Origin: JAGWRA01 sp035534615
GTDB lineage: Bacteria > Acidobacteriota > Vicinamibacteria > Vicinamibacterales > CAVVIG01
Length of the DNA: 36,791 bases
Direction of reading: 5' to 3'
NCBI GenBank assembly: GCA_035534615.1
Contig: DATLRO010000034.1
Span: forward strand, 1 to 36,791
Below are positions 8,671-16,612 of the stretch, in pieces. Each line of letters opens with the position of its first letter. Positions within the stretch are counted from its first letter, which is position 1. A program made the translations under genes and the position numbers. The notes beneath the pieces are model-generated. The model made no database searches, was not told where the DNA came from, and was given only the letters and a program-made list of their open reading frames with translations.

Positions 8671-10260
8671 ATGAAAACCGACACACCCCGCTCGCAGATG
8701 AAGATCACCTATGCCACGATGAGCGCGGACCAGATGGAAGACCTCCACCGCGAGCTGGACGCCGCCATCCAGCAGGTCCGCACGACGTTCGGTCGCAGCT
8801 ACCCGATGTTCATCGGGGGCCGCGAAGTCCGGGCTGCCGCGGAGTTCGAGGATCGCAGTCCGATCGACACGCGGATGCTCATCGCGAAGTTCCAGAAGGG
8901 CACGCGCGACGACGTGAAGCAGGCGATCGCCGCCGCGCGCGCCGCCTACCCGGCCTGGAGCAGCCGGCCGTGGCAGGAGCGCGTGGCGCTCGTGCGCCGC
9001 GTCGCCGACGCGATCCGGGCGAACCGCTGGGAGCTCTCCGCGCTGATGGGCTACGAAGCGGGCAAGAACCGGCTCGAGTGCGTGGGCGACGTCGAAGAGG
9101 CGGCCGATCTGATGGCGTACTACTGCGATCAGATGGAGAAGCACGGCGGCTTCGCCGAGAAGATGAACACGCTCGGCCCCGGCGAGGAGAACTTCAGCGT
9201 GATGCGGCCGTTCGGCGTGTGGGCCGTCATCTCGCCGTTCAACTTCCCGATGGCGCTGGCGGCCGGTCCCGCGGGCGGCGCCCTGGTCGCGGGCAACACG
9301 GTCGTCTTCAAGCCGGCCTCCGACACGCCGCTGCTCGGCCTGAAGCTCCAGGAGATGACGGTCGCCGCCGGCCTGCCGGCCGGGGTCTTCAACTTCGTCA
9401 CCGGCGGCGGCGGCACGGTCGGCCAGGAGCTGATCGAGAACCCGGGCATCGACGGCGTCGTCTTCACGGGATCGAAGGAAGTCGGCATGCACCTGATCCG
9501 TGACAACGCCACCCGGCCGACGCCGCGGCCGCTCATCATCGAGATGGGAGGCAAGAACCCGGCGCTCGTCATGCGCTCGGCCGACCTCGAGAAGGCGAGC
9601 GACGGCGTGATGCGGTCGTCGTTCGGCGCCCAGGGCCAGAAGTGCTCGGCCTGCTCGCGCGTCTACGTGCAGAAGGACGTCCGCGCGAAATTCGTCGAGC
9701 TGCTGGTCGAGAAGACGAAGAAGATCAGGATCGGCAACCCGCTGGATCGGGACGTCTGGCTCGGTCCGGTCATCAACGAAGCGGCGGTGAAGACGTACGA
9801 GAACGCCGTCGCCCGCGCGAAGGCCGACGGCGGGAAGATCCTCACCGGCGGCCGGCGCCTCACCGGCGACCCGTTCGACCACGGCTGGTTCGTCGAGCCG
9901 ACCATCATCGACGGCCTGCCGAAGGATCATCTGCTGTTCAAGGAGGAGCTGTTCGTCCCGATCACGGTCCTCACCGACGTGATCTCGCTGGACGAGGCGA
10001 TCGGCCTCGCCAACGCCACCGAGTACGGACTGACGGCCGGCATCTTCTCGGAAGACGAGGCGGAGATTCAGCGGTTCTTCGACTCGATCGAGGCGGGCGT
10101 CACCTACGCGAACCGCCGCGCCGGCGCCACGACCGGCGCCTGGCCCGGCATCAATCCGTTCGGCGGCTGGAAGGCGAGCGGCTCCACCGGCCGCGGCACC
10201 GGCGGCCCGCACTACGTGCAGCAGTTCATGCGCGAGCAGAGCCGCGTAAGAATTCGTTGA
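8671..10260 (+). CDS. Aldehyde dehydrogenase, L-glutamate gamma-semialdehyde (P5C) dehydrogenase type
   Basis: 529 residues. The NAD-binding and catalytic features are ISPFNFPMALAAGP (187-200), E291 in IIEMGGKNP and nucleophile C325 in GQKCSACSR. The last motif and the C-terminal GAWPGINPFGGWKASGSTGRG followed by YVQQFMREQS are characteristic of P5C dehydrogenases (RocA/PutA C-terminal domain), which oxidise glutamate semialdehyde to glutamate in proline and arginine breakdown. An N-terminal extension of about 40 residues is present. ATG 8671 follows CCGAGGA seven to ten bases upstream. No proline dehydrogenase gene is adjacent, so the physiological substrate is inferred from family only. A repeat with hairpins follows the stop codon. 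Confidence 0.88.
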   Translation: MKTDTPRSQMKITYATMSADQMEDLHRELDAAIQQVRTTFGRSYPMFIGGREVRAAAEFEDRSPIDTRMLIAKFQKGTRDDVKQAIAAARAAYPAWSSRPWQERVALVRRVADAIRANRWELSALMGYEAGKNRLECVGDVEEAADLMAYYCDQMEKHGGFAEKMNTLGPGEENFSVMRPFGVWAVISPFNFPMALAAGPAGGALVAGNTVVFKPASDTPLLGLKLQEMTVAAGLPAGVFNFVTGGGGTVGQELIENPGIDGVVFTGSKEVGMHLIRDNATRPTPRPLIIEMGGKNPALVMRSADLEKASDGVMRSSFGAQGQKCSACSRVYVQKDVRAKFVELLVEKTKKIRIGNPLDRDVWLGPVINEAAVKTYENAVARAKADGGKILTGGRRLTGDPFDHGWFVEPTIIDGLPKDHLLFKEELFVPITVLTDVISLDEAIGLANATEYGLTAGIFSEDEAEIQRFFDSIEAGVTYANRRAGATTGAWPGINPFGGWKASGSTGRGTGGPHYVQQFMREQSRVRIR

Positions 10261-10261
10261 T

Positions 10262-10455
10262 CAGCCGGGGCTCCGCCCCGGACCCCGGCTCCCTGCGTTC
10301 CGCTCGCGATCCGGCTCGCTCCTCTCCGGTCGCGGGCCCGCTGGCGGGCCGCCGGCGCCTGCGCGCCGGGGTTGCTCCAGCCGGGGCTCCGCCCCGGGCT
10401 CCGGCTCCCTCCGTTCCGCTCGCGATCCGGCTCGCTCCTCTGCGGTCGCGGGCCC
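10262..10455. repeat. Pair of 78-bp direct repeats with internal hairpin
   Basis: Copy 1 spans 10262-10339 and copy 2 spans 10378-10455, a 116-base period. By eye they differ at only four positions. Each begins CAGCCGGGGCTCCGCCCCGG and continues through CGCTCGCGATCCGGCTCGCTCCTC to GGTCGCGGGCCC. The pair fills the gap between the convergent dehydrogenase and GNAT genes. It codes for nothing recognisable and looks like a dispersed intergenic repeat family. Confidence 0.85.
10265..10281. terminator. GC-rich hairpin, possible terminator
   Basis: CCGGGGC (10265-10271), a TCC loop and GCCCCGG (10275-10281) form a perfect 7-bp stem five bases after the dehydrogenase stop codon; an identical hairpin recurs at 10381-10397. 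There is no T-tract, so intrinsic termination is only possible, not shown. Confidence 0.4.
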
Positions 10456-10483
10456 ACCGCGCGGGCGTTGGGAGCGGTTGTTC

Positions 10484-11515
10484 TCAGAAGGCGTCGCCCC
10501 GCCAGTACAAGACGTCCTCGCCCTTCAGAACGAAGGGGTCCGCGCGCTCGCCGGTCCAGCGCATCATCATCTCGATGCCGCACGGCACCGCGAGGGCACC
10601 GGTCATCTGCGGCGGCCGGAACCCCGCCGGCAGCCAGGCGCGGATCGTCGGCCGCTGCTCACCCGGCATGCGGGCGAGCAGCACCTGCAGCATGGCGCCC
10701 AGGCGCGCGCCGGTCGGATCCCGATCCCCGCAATCCTCGATGGTCCACTTGTCCGCGGTCCGACGCCGGCCGGCCGGGAACGGGTCGCCCTGCGGCCGCG
10801 CCGCCGGGGACTCGCCGTCCGTGACGGTCATGACCAGGTACGCCACCGCGCGGCCGCCCTCCTCGGCCACGAAGAACTGCAGCGCCCGATGGCCGCGCGC
10901 GCCAAAGCCGGCCAGCATCCGCTTCTTCGCGATCGCGTAGCCGAGGTAGCCGGCGTCCCGTTCGAGCGCGAACCGGTACCGCGCCGCCCGCACGGCGTGC
11001 ATGTCGCCGATCTCGGCGTAATCGCGCTCCTCGCCGGCGCGCACCAGCATCGCGGGCGCGCCGGCTTTGGTGCCGATCTGCAGCAGCAGGTCGCCGGTCG
11101 GCACCGTCCGGAAGCCGAGCTGCTCGTAGTAGGGCGCACCGATCTCCGAGAACAGCAGCGCGAGCTCCACCCCTTCGTCGGCCGCCTCCTGGATCATCCG
11201 CCGGATCAGGGCAGGCGCGTGCCCGCGTCCTCGCTCCGCGCGCGGCGTGAAGACGGCGCCGATGCCGAGGATCCGCACGCGGCGCCCGTCCAGCCGGCCG
11301 GCGAGATCGTAGCGCTTCGCGCTGGACAGGAGGCGGCCGCCGTCGACCAGCGCCAAGCGGCGCAGGTGCGTCCGGCCCCACGGCGTCCGCAGCTGCGCCG
11401 CGTTGAACCGCCCGTAGGCGGCGCGCGTCAGGCCGTCCCCCCAGATCCCGAAGGATTCGTCGAGGATCGTTTCGAGCGTCTCGTCTGTCGCCGTGACCAC
11501 CCTGGCTTCCGACAC
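10484..11515 (-). CDS. GNAT family N-acetyltransferase
   Basis: 343 residues. The acetyl-CoA loop is AVFTPRAERGRGHAPALIRRMI, with the R/Q-x-x-G-x-G/A pattern, in the first third; it is followed by LLFSEIGAPYYEQLGF, the usual last strand and helix of the fold. The C-terminal half (after about residue 170) looks like a second, degenerate acyltransferase-like or accessory region, as in Eis-type proteins. Acceptor substrate unknown. The GTG at 11515 is preferred because GGAGGT (11519-11524 on the minus strand) is three bases upstream; an ATG seven codons earlier has no such site. Divergent from the D-threonine aldolase-like gene. Confidence 0.85.
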   Translation of the reverse strand: MSEARVVTATDETLETILDESFGIWGDGLTRAAYGRFNAAQLRTPWGRTHLRRLALVDGGRLLSSAKRYDLAGRLDGRRVRILGIGAVFTPRAERGRGHAPALIRRMIQEAADEGVELALLFSEIGAPYYEQLGFRTVPTGDLLLQIGTKAGAPAMLVRAGEERDYAEIGDMHAVRAARYRFALERDAGYLGYAIAKKRMLAGFGARGHRALQFFVAEEGGRAVAYLVMTVTDGESPAARPQGDPFPAGRRRTADKWTIEDCGDRDPTGARLGAMLQVLLARMPGEQRPTIRAWLPAGFRPPQMTGALAVPCGIEMMMRWTGERADPFVLKGEDVLYWRGDAF

Positions 11516-11712
11516 CTGACCTCCGCGCGTGTCCATCAGCCCGCTCCGCGGGACCGGGTCCGGAGCGACCGCCGTGAGAAACCCCGGCCGCACGCCCGGC
11601 CAGGGCCGTTGCCGCGCGCAATCACCGGGCCAATGCGAATTCTACCGGTACCGGCGCCCCGGACAGCGCGGCGTCCGAACCGAGCGCCCGAGATCACCGC
11701 CGCCCCTGTTTC

Positions 11713-11741
11713 TTGTCGCCGGCACGGTCTCGCCCTACACT
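11713..11741 (+). promoter_or_regulatory. Candidate promoter giving a leaderless GTG start
   Basis: TTGTCG (11713-11718) and TACACT (11736-11741) are separated by 17 bases. A start site about seven bases later would fall at 11748-11749, exactly at the GTG chosen for the next gene, which has no Shine-Dalgarno site. This is consistent with a leaderless transcript. Confidence 0.42.
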
Positions 11742-11748
11742 TGGACGC

Positions 11749-12882
11749 GTGCACATCACCGATCTCCCCACACCTCAGGTCCTCGTCGATCGGCCGCGTC
11801 TGCTGAAGAACATCGCGCGGCAGCAGGCGGCCGCGGCGGCGCACGGCCTGCGGCTGCGGCCGCACGCGAAGACCCACAAGAGTCCGACAATCGCCGCCTG
11901 GCAGATCGGCCGCGGCGCCACCGGCATCTGCTGCGCCAAGGTGGGCGAGGCCGAGGTCTTCGTCGAGGGGGGCGTCACCGACATCCGGCTCCCGTACCCG
12001 GTGAATCCGGCGAGCGCCCCGCGCCTCCTCGCACTGATGGATCGCGCCGCCATCTCGATCATCGTCGATCACCTGGACGTGGCCCGCGTGTGGTCGGACG
12101 TGATGCGGCGCGCCGGACGCACGCTCGACGTCCTGGTGAAGATCGACGTGGGGTTCCATCGCTGCGGCGTCGATCCGGACCGCGTCGACGCCCGCGCCTT
12201 CGTCCGCGCCGTGGCCGGCATGCCGGGCCTGCGGCTGCGCGGCCTGCTCAGCCACGCCGGCCAGGGCTACGCGGCCTCGTCCGGGGACGAGCTGAAGCGG
12301 ATTGCGGAAGACGAGGCCGCCCGGCTCGTTGCGCTGCAGCTCGCCGCCCGCCAGGACGGTATCGCCCTCGAGGAGATCAGCGTCGGCGCCACGCCCACCT
12401 TCCGCTTCAGCGTCGCGCAGCCGGGGTTGACCGAAATCCGCCCGGGCAACTACGTCTACTACGACCGGACGCAGGTGTCGCTCGGCGCCGCGAGCCTGGA
12501 CGACTGCGCGCTGACGGTGCTCGCCATGGTCGTCTCCAAGCCGGCGCCCGACCGGATCATCCTCGATTCGGGCGCCAAGACGCTGACGACCGATGCGGCC
12601 CGCGGCTTCGACAAGCCAGCGGGCTACGGCACGATCCTGACGGACCTCGCCATGCCGTCTCCGGCCGCGCCCGACACGTCGCTGGCAATCGAGCGGCTGT
12701 CCGAAGAGCACGCGGTCGTGCGCGCCCTGACGGGGTCGACGCCGCTCGAGCCTGGCGACCGCGTCCGCATCGTGCCGAACCACTCGTGCGTCGTGTCGAA
12801 TCTCGTGGACGAGGTCCGGCTGGTCGACGGCACCGAGATCATCGACACGCTGCCGGTCGCCGCGCGGGGCCGGATCGCCTGA
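11749..12882 (+). CDS. D-threonine aldolase/D-serine dehydratase-like PLP enzyme
   Basis: 377 residues of the fold-type III (alanine racemase N-terminal) class. K41 in RPHAKTHKS should bind pyridoxal phosphate. H345 and C347 in PNHSCVV match the metal-binding pair of the D-serine dehydratase/D-threonine aldolase (DSD1) C-terminal domain. Other landmarks are KIDVGFHRCG, LLSHAGQGY and GATPTF. Such enzymes cleave D-threonine-type 3-hydroxyamino acids or deaminate D-serine, or recycle D-amino acids from cell wall; which substrate applies is not clear. The start at GTG 11749 rests on the promoter placed immediately upstream and on the family N-terminus; TTG 11713 is an alternative. Confidence 0.85.
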   Translation: MHITDLPTPQVLVDRPRLLKNIARQQAAAAAHGLRLRPHAKTHKSPTIAAWQIGRGATGICCAKVGEAEVFVEGGVTDIRLPYPVNPASAPRLLALMDRAAISIIVDHLDVARVWSDVMRRAGRTLDVLVKIDVGFHRCGVDPDRVDARAFVRAVAGMPGLRLRGLLSHAGQGYAASSGDELKRIAEDEAARLVALQLAARQDGIALEEISVGATPTFRFSVAQPGLTEIRPGNYVYYDRTQVSLGAASLDDCALTVLAMVVSKPAPDRIILDSGAKTLTTDAARGFDKPAGYGTILTDLAMPSPAAPDTSLAIERLSEEHAVVRALTGSTPLEPGDRVRIVPNHSCVVSNLVDEVRLVDGTEIIDTLPVAARGRIA

Positions 12883-12928
12883 CGCGTCCGCCCTTTCCTT
12901 CCCGGCGGTTTTGAAGGAAGATGGGGGG

Positions 12929-12962
12929 GCTCGGGGCTCAGTGCTCGGGGCTCGGTGCTCGG
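12929..12962. repeat. 14-bp tandem repeat, about 2.4 copies
   Basis: The unit GCTCGGGGCTC(A/G)GT occurs at 12929-12942 and 12943-12956 and then breaks off after GCTCGG. It lies just upstream of the microcompartment gene and after a run of seven G. A related sequence in the opposite orientation occurs at 20075-20090, so this is a dispersed element. Confidence 0.8.
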
Positions 12963-12972
12963 ACGTACGGAC

Positions 12973-13269
12973 ATGGCAGACAAGAACAAGCCGCTCCCCG
13001 GCGAAGCGCTCGGTCTGGTGGAAACACGCGGGCTGGTCGGCATGATCGAAGCGGCCGACGCGATGGTGAAGACGGCGAACGTCGTCTTCGTCGGCTGGCA
13101 GAAGGTCGATGCCGGCCTCGTGACCGCCATCGTCCGGGGCGACGTCGGCTCGGTGAAGGCGGCGACCGACGCCGGCGCCGCGGCCGCCCGGCGTGTCGGC
13201 GAGCTGGTCGGCGTGCACGTGATTCCGCGGCCGGCCGATGACCTCGAACGCGTGTTTCCGATCCGCTGA
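12973..13269 (+). CDS. Bacterial microcompartment hexameric shell protein (BMC-H, EutM/PduA/CcmK type)
   Basis: 98 residues, a single BMC domain preceded by about 10 polar residues. EALGLVETRGLVGMIEAADAM (11-31) and IVRGDVGSVKAATDAGAAAAR, then VHVIPRPADDLE near the end, are the hallmark segments. Hexamers of such proteins tile the facets of a protein-bounded organelle and carry the central pore. The pore loop here is K44-V-D-A-G48, with aspartate where PduA has KIGSG and EutM QIGGG as I recall them. ATG 12973 is the start used; an earlier in-frame start at 12955 lies within the repeat. No other shell gene is in the window, so it is either an orphan or serves a microcompartment encoded elsewhere. 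Confidence 0.93.
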   Translation: MADKNKPLPGEALGLVETRGLVGMIEAADAMVKTANVVFVGWQKVDAGLVTAIVRGDVGSVKAATDAGAAAARRVGELVGVHVIPRPADDLERVFPIR

Positions 13270-13286
13270 GCCGGGCCGCTGGACGG

Positions 13287-13787
13287 TCAGTCGGCGGAGT
13301 CGGAGCGTCCCGTCGCGCGCGGCTTCGCCGCCACCCGCTTCCGCCGGCCGCGCATCCTCCCGTTCAGCTCGCGCAGCACCGTTTCCTCGCCGATTTCCAG
13401 CAGCGGCTGCGCCGGCGCCCGCAGCAGGTTGAAGAACTCCCCCGCCCGGGTCCGCGCGTAGATCTCCCGCCCGTCCGTCAGCAGGGTGACCTCCCCGCCG
13501 CCGCTCGTCGCCTCGAACAGCCGGACGCCGAACCGCTCGCGCAGCGTCTCGATCAGCCGGCGGATCTTGCCGGCCGAGAATCCACGGCGCCGCAGGTCGG
13601 CGAGCACCGCCAGCTCGAGCAGGTCGACCGGCGAGTACCGGCGCTCGGTGAAACCGCCGGCGGCCGTCCGTCTCGGCGCCACCGCCGACAGCACGAGCCG
13701 GTGGACGTCCCACCACTGCAGCTGCCGCGCCGTCAGGCCGGTGAGGGCGGCGACTTCACGCGAGCTGTACGTCTTCTTGAGCCGCAT
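13287..13787 (-). CDS. MerR family transcriptional regulator
   Basis: 166 residues. The N-terminal winged helix-turn-helix reads YSSREVAALTGLTARQLQWW and then ERRYSPVDLLELAVLADLRRRGFS, the usual MerR DNA-binding layout, followed by the helix GKIRRLIETLRERFG. The C-terminal part has no metal-binding cysteines and ends in a basic tail rich in arginine and lysine. The ligand is unknown. It is convergent with the shell-protein gene (17 bases between stops) and is the last gene of a leftward group with the pterin dehydratase 13 bases upstream, so any role in controlling the shell gene would be in trans. Confidence 0.85.
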   Translation of the reverse strand: MRLKKTYSSREVAALTGLTARQLQWWDVHRLVLSAVAPRRTAAGGFTERRYSPVDLLELAVLADLRRRGFSAGKIRRLIETLRERFGVRLFEATSGGGEVTLLTDGREIYARTRAGEFFNLLRAPAQPLLEIGEETVLRELNGRMRGRRKRVAAKPRATGRSDSAD

Positions 13788-13800
13788 GCGCCGGGCCGCG

Positions 13801-14079
13801 TCACGCCACCAAGTCCGCCATGACGGCGCCGTCGAAGTCCTTCGCCGTCAGGCCGCCTTCGCTGTGCGTCGCGTAGCTCAGCGTGACCCGCTTGTAGTTG
13901 ATGACGATGTCCGGATGGTGGTCGGCCGCTTCGGCGCCCGGCACCAGCCGGCTGACGAACGCCACGGCGGCCGGAAAGTCGGCGAACGTGAACTGCTTCC
14001 GGATGGCGTCGCCGTCGCGTGCCCAGCCGCGCAGGTGCTGCAGGCGCACGCCGATCTCCTGGTCGCTCAGTCTCGCCAT
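13801..14079 (-). CDS. phhB: 4a-hydroxytetrahydrobiopterin dehydratase (pterin carbinolamine dehydratase)
   Basis: 92 residues, full family length. The active-site segment ADHHPDIVINYKRVTLSYATH with GGLTAKDFDGA matches the E/DHHP...Y...TH...GLT..D signature. The enzyme dehydrates the 4a-carbinolamine formed by aromatic amino acid hydroxylases, regenerating the pterin; some members act in molybdopterin or other roles. No phenylalanine hydroxylase is adjacent. A purine-rich GGAAGGGGGAG sits directly before the ATG at 14079. It lies between the MerR gene and a small unknown gene, 23 bases from the latter. Confidence 0.92.
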   Translation of the reverse strand: MARLSDQEIGVRLQHLRGWARDGDAIRKQFTFADFPAAVAFVSRLVPGAEAADHHPDIVINYKRVTLSYATHSEGGLTAKDFDGAVMADLVA

Positions 14080-14102
14080 GTCTCCCCCTTCCGGCCGGCG
14101 GT

Positions 14103-14465
14103 TCAGTCCGACGGCTGACGTTCGCGGATCTCCTCGAGCCTGGCGCGGGCCGCCTCCATCTGATCGAGCGCGTCGCGCTCGACGTCCGGCGTCGGGCCGT
14201 CAGCGGCCGCGAACGCGCTGCCGGCCACCGTCCGCTGATACACCCGCTGGGCGGCCTGCAGCGACCGCAGCGCCTCCTCGTGCTCCTGCTGCCAGACCAG
14301 CCACACCGCCACGCGATCGATCGCCTCGGCTTCGGTGTCGCCCTCGAACACCGGCCCGTAGCGGTCGTGTCGATCGCCGCGGTCCGCCTGCGCCACCCAG
14401 CGGTCGCCCCGGGAAACGGCGGTCACGTCGAAACGGGCGTCGCCGACCGACACGGTCCGTCCCAT
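14103..14465 (-). CDS. Conserved-looking small protein of unknown function
   Basis: 120 residues, soluble. The N-terminal 60 residues look like small beta strands (RFDVTAVSRGDRWVAQ, then FEGDTEAEAIDRVAVWLVWQQEHEEAL), and the remainder is helical and charged with a likely coiled coil (MEAARARLEEIRER) at the C-terminus. No motif is recognised. ATG 14465 is preceded by GGAGGCGAGG at good distance, so translation is credible. It is placed 24 bases downstream of thiO and 23 bases upstream of the pterin dehydratase gene, suggesting cotranscription. Confidence 0.7.
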   Translation of the reverse strand: MGRTVSVGDARFDVTAVSRGDRWVAQADRGDRHDRYGPVFEGDTEAEAIDRVAVWLVWQQEHEEALRSLQAAQRVYQRTVAGSAFAAADGPTPDVERDALDQMEAARARLEEIRERQPSD

Positions 14466-14489
14466 GGCTGCCTCGCCTCCGTCTGCCGG

Positions 14490-15602
14490 TCAGCTCCGGC
14501 CGAACCGGTCCGGTCGGACCGCGTCGAGATCGGGATGACGGCGTCCGTCGATCACGAGATCAGCCACGAGCCCGGCGGTGAGCGGCGCCAGCAGAATGCC
14601 GTTCCGATAGTGCCCGGTCGCATACACGACGCCGGGGAGCACGCGCGACCGTCCGATGATCGGAAGTTCGTCCGGTGTGGCCGGCCGCAGGCCGACCCGC
14701 ACGCCGGTGAAACCGGCCTGCCACGCGTGCGGCACCAGGTCGCAGACCGCGTCCAGCAGGTCGCGCACGCCGGCCACCGTGGCGCGCTCGTCGAAATCCA
14801 CTTCTTCGGCCGTCGCGCCGACGAGCAGCGAGCCGTCGGCCCACGGCACGAGATAGCAGGAGGGCCCCCAGATCACGCGCTCGAGCGGCGCGCCGCGCCA
14901 GTCGAGATGCAGCAGCTGGCCGCGGACGGGGCGGACGGGCACCGTCTCGCCCTCCAGGGCGATCTGTCCGGACCAGCTGCCGGCGGCCAGCACGACGGTC
15001 GCCGCGGTCATCGTGCCATCGTCCGTGTCCACCCGCACGTCGGGGCCCGCAGCCGAGAGGGCGCGCACCTGGCACGGCCGGAAGACGCGGACGCCGCGCG
15101 CAGCGGCCGCCTCCCACAGCGCGAGCGTGAGCTCGACGGCGTTGACGAACCCGTGGGTGTGCACCACCAGGCCGCCCGCCGTCTCCGGCGCCAGGCGCGG
15201 CTCCGCCTCGCGAACGGCGGCCGCGTCGAGGAACTCGGCTCGCACGCCCGCCTCGTCCAGGTGCCGCGCGCGCGCGCGGAGCGCCGCGGCCGTCTCCGCG
15301 TCCGCCGCCGTCTCGACGGTGCCGGTCCGATCGTAGTGCAGGGGTCCGCGCGTCTCCTCGCGCAGGCGCCCGATGAACTCGTCGTACAGCGCCAGGCTCC
15401 TGACCGCCAGATCGAGCAGCGCCCCCTTCTCGTGCCCTTCGATGTACGGCGCGAGCACGCCGGCCGACGCCTGCGTCGCGCCGAGCGCAATGTCGCGGCC
15501 GTCGATCAGGCGCACGCGCGCGCCGCGACGCGCCAGCTCATACGCTGTCGAGCAGCCGATGATGCCCGCACCGATGACGATGACATCCGCCTGTTGAGTC
15601 AC
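14490..15602 (-). CDS. thiO: Glycine oxidase ThiO-like FAD-dependent oxidoreductase
   Basis: 370 residues of the DAO family. The FAD-binding VIVIGAGIIGCSTAYELARRGA begins at residue 8, followed by GATQASAGVLAPY, the segment typical of ThiO. Further features are VRPVRGQLLHLD, the VGLRPATPDELPIIGRS stretch, and ATGHYRNGILLAP near the C-terminus, which close the flavin site. ThiO oxidises glycine to the imine used to build the thiazole of thiamine. No thiG, thiS or other thi gene is in the window, so another D-amino acid oxidase-type role cannot be excluded. First gene of the leftward group ending in the MerR gene. Confidence 0.88.
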   Translation of the reverse strand: MTQQADVIVIGAGIIGCSTAYELARRGARVRLIDGRDIALGATQASAGVLAPYIEGHEKGALLDLAVRSLALYDEFIGRLREETRGPLHYDRTGTVETAADAETAAALRARARHLDEAGVRAEFLDAAAVREAEPRLAPETAGGLVVHTHGFVNAVELTLALWEAAAARGVRVFRPCQVRALSAAGPDVRVDTDDGTMTAATVVLAAGSWSGQIALEGETVPVRPVRGQLLHLDWRGAPLERVIWGPSCYLVPWADGSLLVGATAEEVDFDERATVAGVRDLLDAVCDLVPHAWQAGFTGVRVGLRPATPDELPIIGRSRVLPGVVYATGHYRNGILLAPLTAGLVADLVIDGRRHPDLDAVRPDRFGRS

Positions 15603-15819
15603 GTCCGTGCCCCGTCACCCTTCCGCGACATTGTGCGTCGAAACTTCGGCGGTAAGATTCTCCCGAGCCCGACATGCCCGGCTTCCACCGCTCCGCCACC
15701 CCGTGTCGTTCCGCGATCCGAGCCGCCGGGCGGTGCGCTCCGGGTCTTCTGATTCTATCGCGCCGCCTCCCTCCGCACGCGGCCGTCGTGGCGCAGGCGG
15801 GACGGACGTGACCCCCGCC

Positions 15820-16593
15820 ATGCGGCCCGTCAGCCTCGCGCGCGCGCTTTCGAAACTGGGCGCCCTGTCGCGATCGCAGGCGGCCGCTCACATTCTGGCC
15901 GGGCGCGTCACCGTCGACGGCCGGCCGGCGCACGATCCGGGCCGGCCCGTCGTCCTGGGGCAGGTGCGGCTGGCCATCGACGGCCGGCCGGTGGAACCGG
16001 CCGGCTGGCGGTTCATCGCCCTGCACAAGCCGCGCGGCATCGTCACGACCCGGAGCGACCCCGACGGGCGCCCGACCGTGTTCGATCGCCTGCCTCCGGA
16101 CCTGCGCCGGCTCGTCGCGATCGGGCGCCTCGATCTGGCGACCAGCGGCCTCCTGCTGTTCACCAGCGACACGCGCCTGTCCGACTGGCTGACGGACCCC
16201 CGCCACGGGGTGCCGCGCACGTACGCGGTGACGGTGCGCGGCGAACTGGGCGATGACACGCTGGCCCGGGCACGGGCCGGCGTGATGGACGATGGGGAGC
16301 GGCTGCAGCCGGCGGCCGTCGCGGTGCGCAAGCGATCCCGCCGCGAAACCCACCTCATCGTCCGCCTGACGGAGGGGCGGAACCGCGAGGTGCGGCGCCT
16401 GTTCGAGGCGCTCGGGCACGACGTGACACGACTGACGCGGACCGCCTTCGGCGGCCTCACGCTCGGCGATCTGCCGTCCGGCGGCTGGCGGGAGGTGACG
16501 ATGCCGGAAGTCCGCGCGGCGTTTCCCGGTGCGCCGGTCGGACGCCACCGGGGGCCGGCAGGGCCGGGCCGCGGCCGGCCCCCGCGCCGGTAG
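15820..16593 (+). CDS. RsuA-family pseudouridine synthase
   Basis: 257 residues from ATG 15820. An S4 RNA-binding domain (ALSKLGALSRSQAAAHILAGRVTVDG, residues 6-32) is followed by the catalytic domain: HKPRGIVTT, then IGRLDLATSGLLLFTSD with the catalytic aspartate of the GRLD motif, and LTEGRNREVRRLFEALG with the R-E-V-R-R-x-F segment. This architecture isomerises uridines in 16S or 23S rRNA (RsuA, RluB, RluE, RluF). Exact target unknown. A GTG at 15808 is an alternative start. Divergent from thiO across about 217 bases, where TTGTGC (15631) and TAAGAT (15653) form a possible but weak promoter. Confidence 0.88.
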   Translation: MRPVSLARALSKLGALSRSQAAAHILAGRVTVDGRPAHDPGRPVVLGQVRLAIDGRPVEPAGWRFIALHKPRGIVTTRSDPDGRPTVFDRLPPDLRRLVAIGRLDLATSGLLLFTSDTRLSDWLTDPRHGVPRTYAVTVRGELGDDTLARARAGVMDDGERLQPAAVAVRKRSRRETHLIVRLTEGRNREVRRLFEALGHDVTRLTRTAFGGLTLGDLPSGGWREVTMPEVRAAFPGAPVGRHRGPAGPGRGRPPRR

Positions 16594-16612
16594 CCGCGCC
16601 AGCCCGTCCCGG

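Noticed and set aside
12955..13787. A microcompartment operon with the MerR gene as its regulator
   Set aside because: Only one shell gene is present, no signature enzyme is adjacent, and the MerR gene is convergent and grouped with the pterin dehydratase and thiO.
13801..15602. A thiamine biosynthesis operon around thiO
   Set aside because: No thiG, thiS, thiE or riboswitch-like leader was found; only a single ThiO-like gene supports it.
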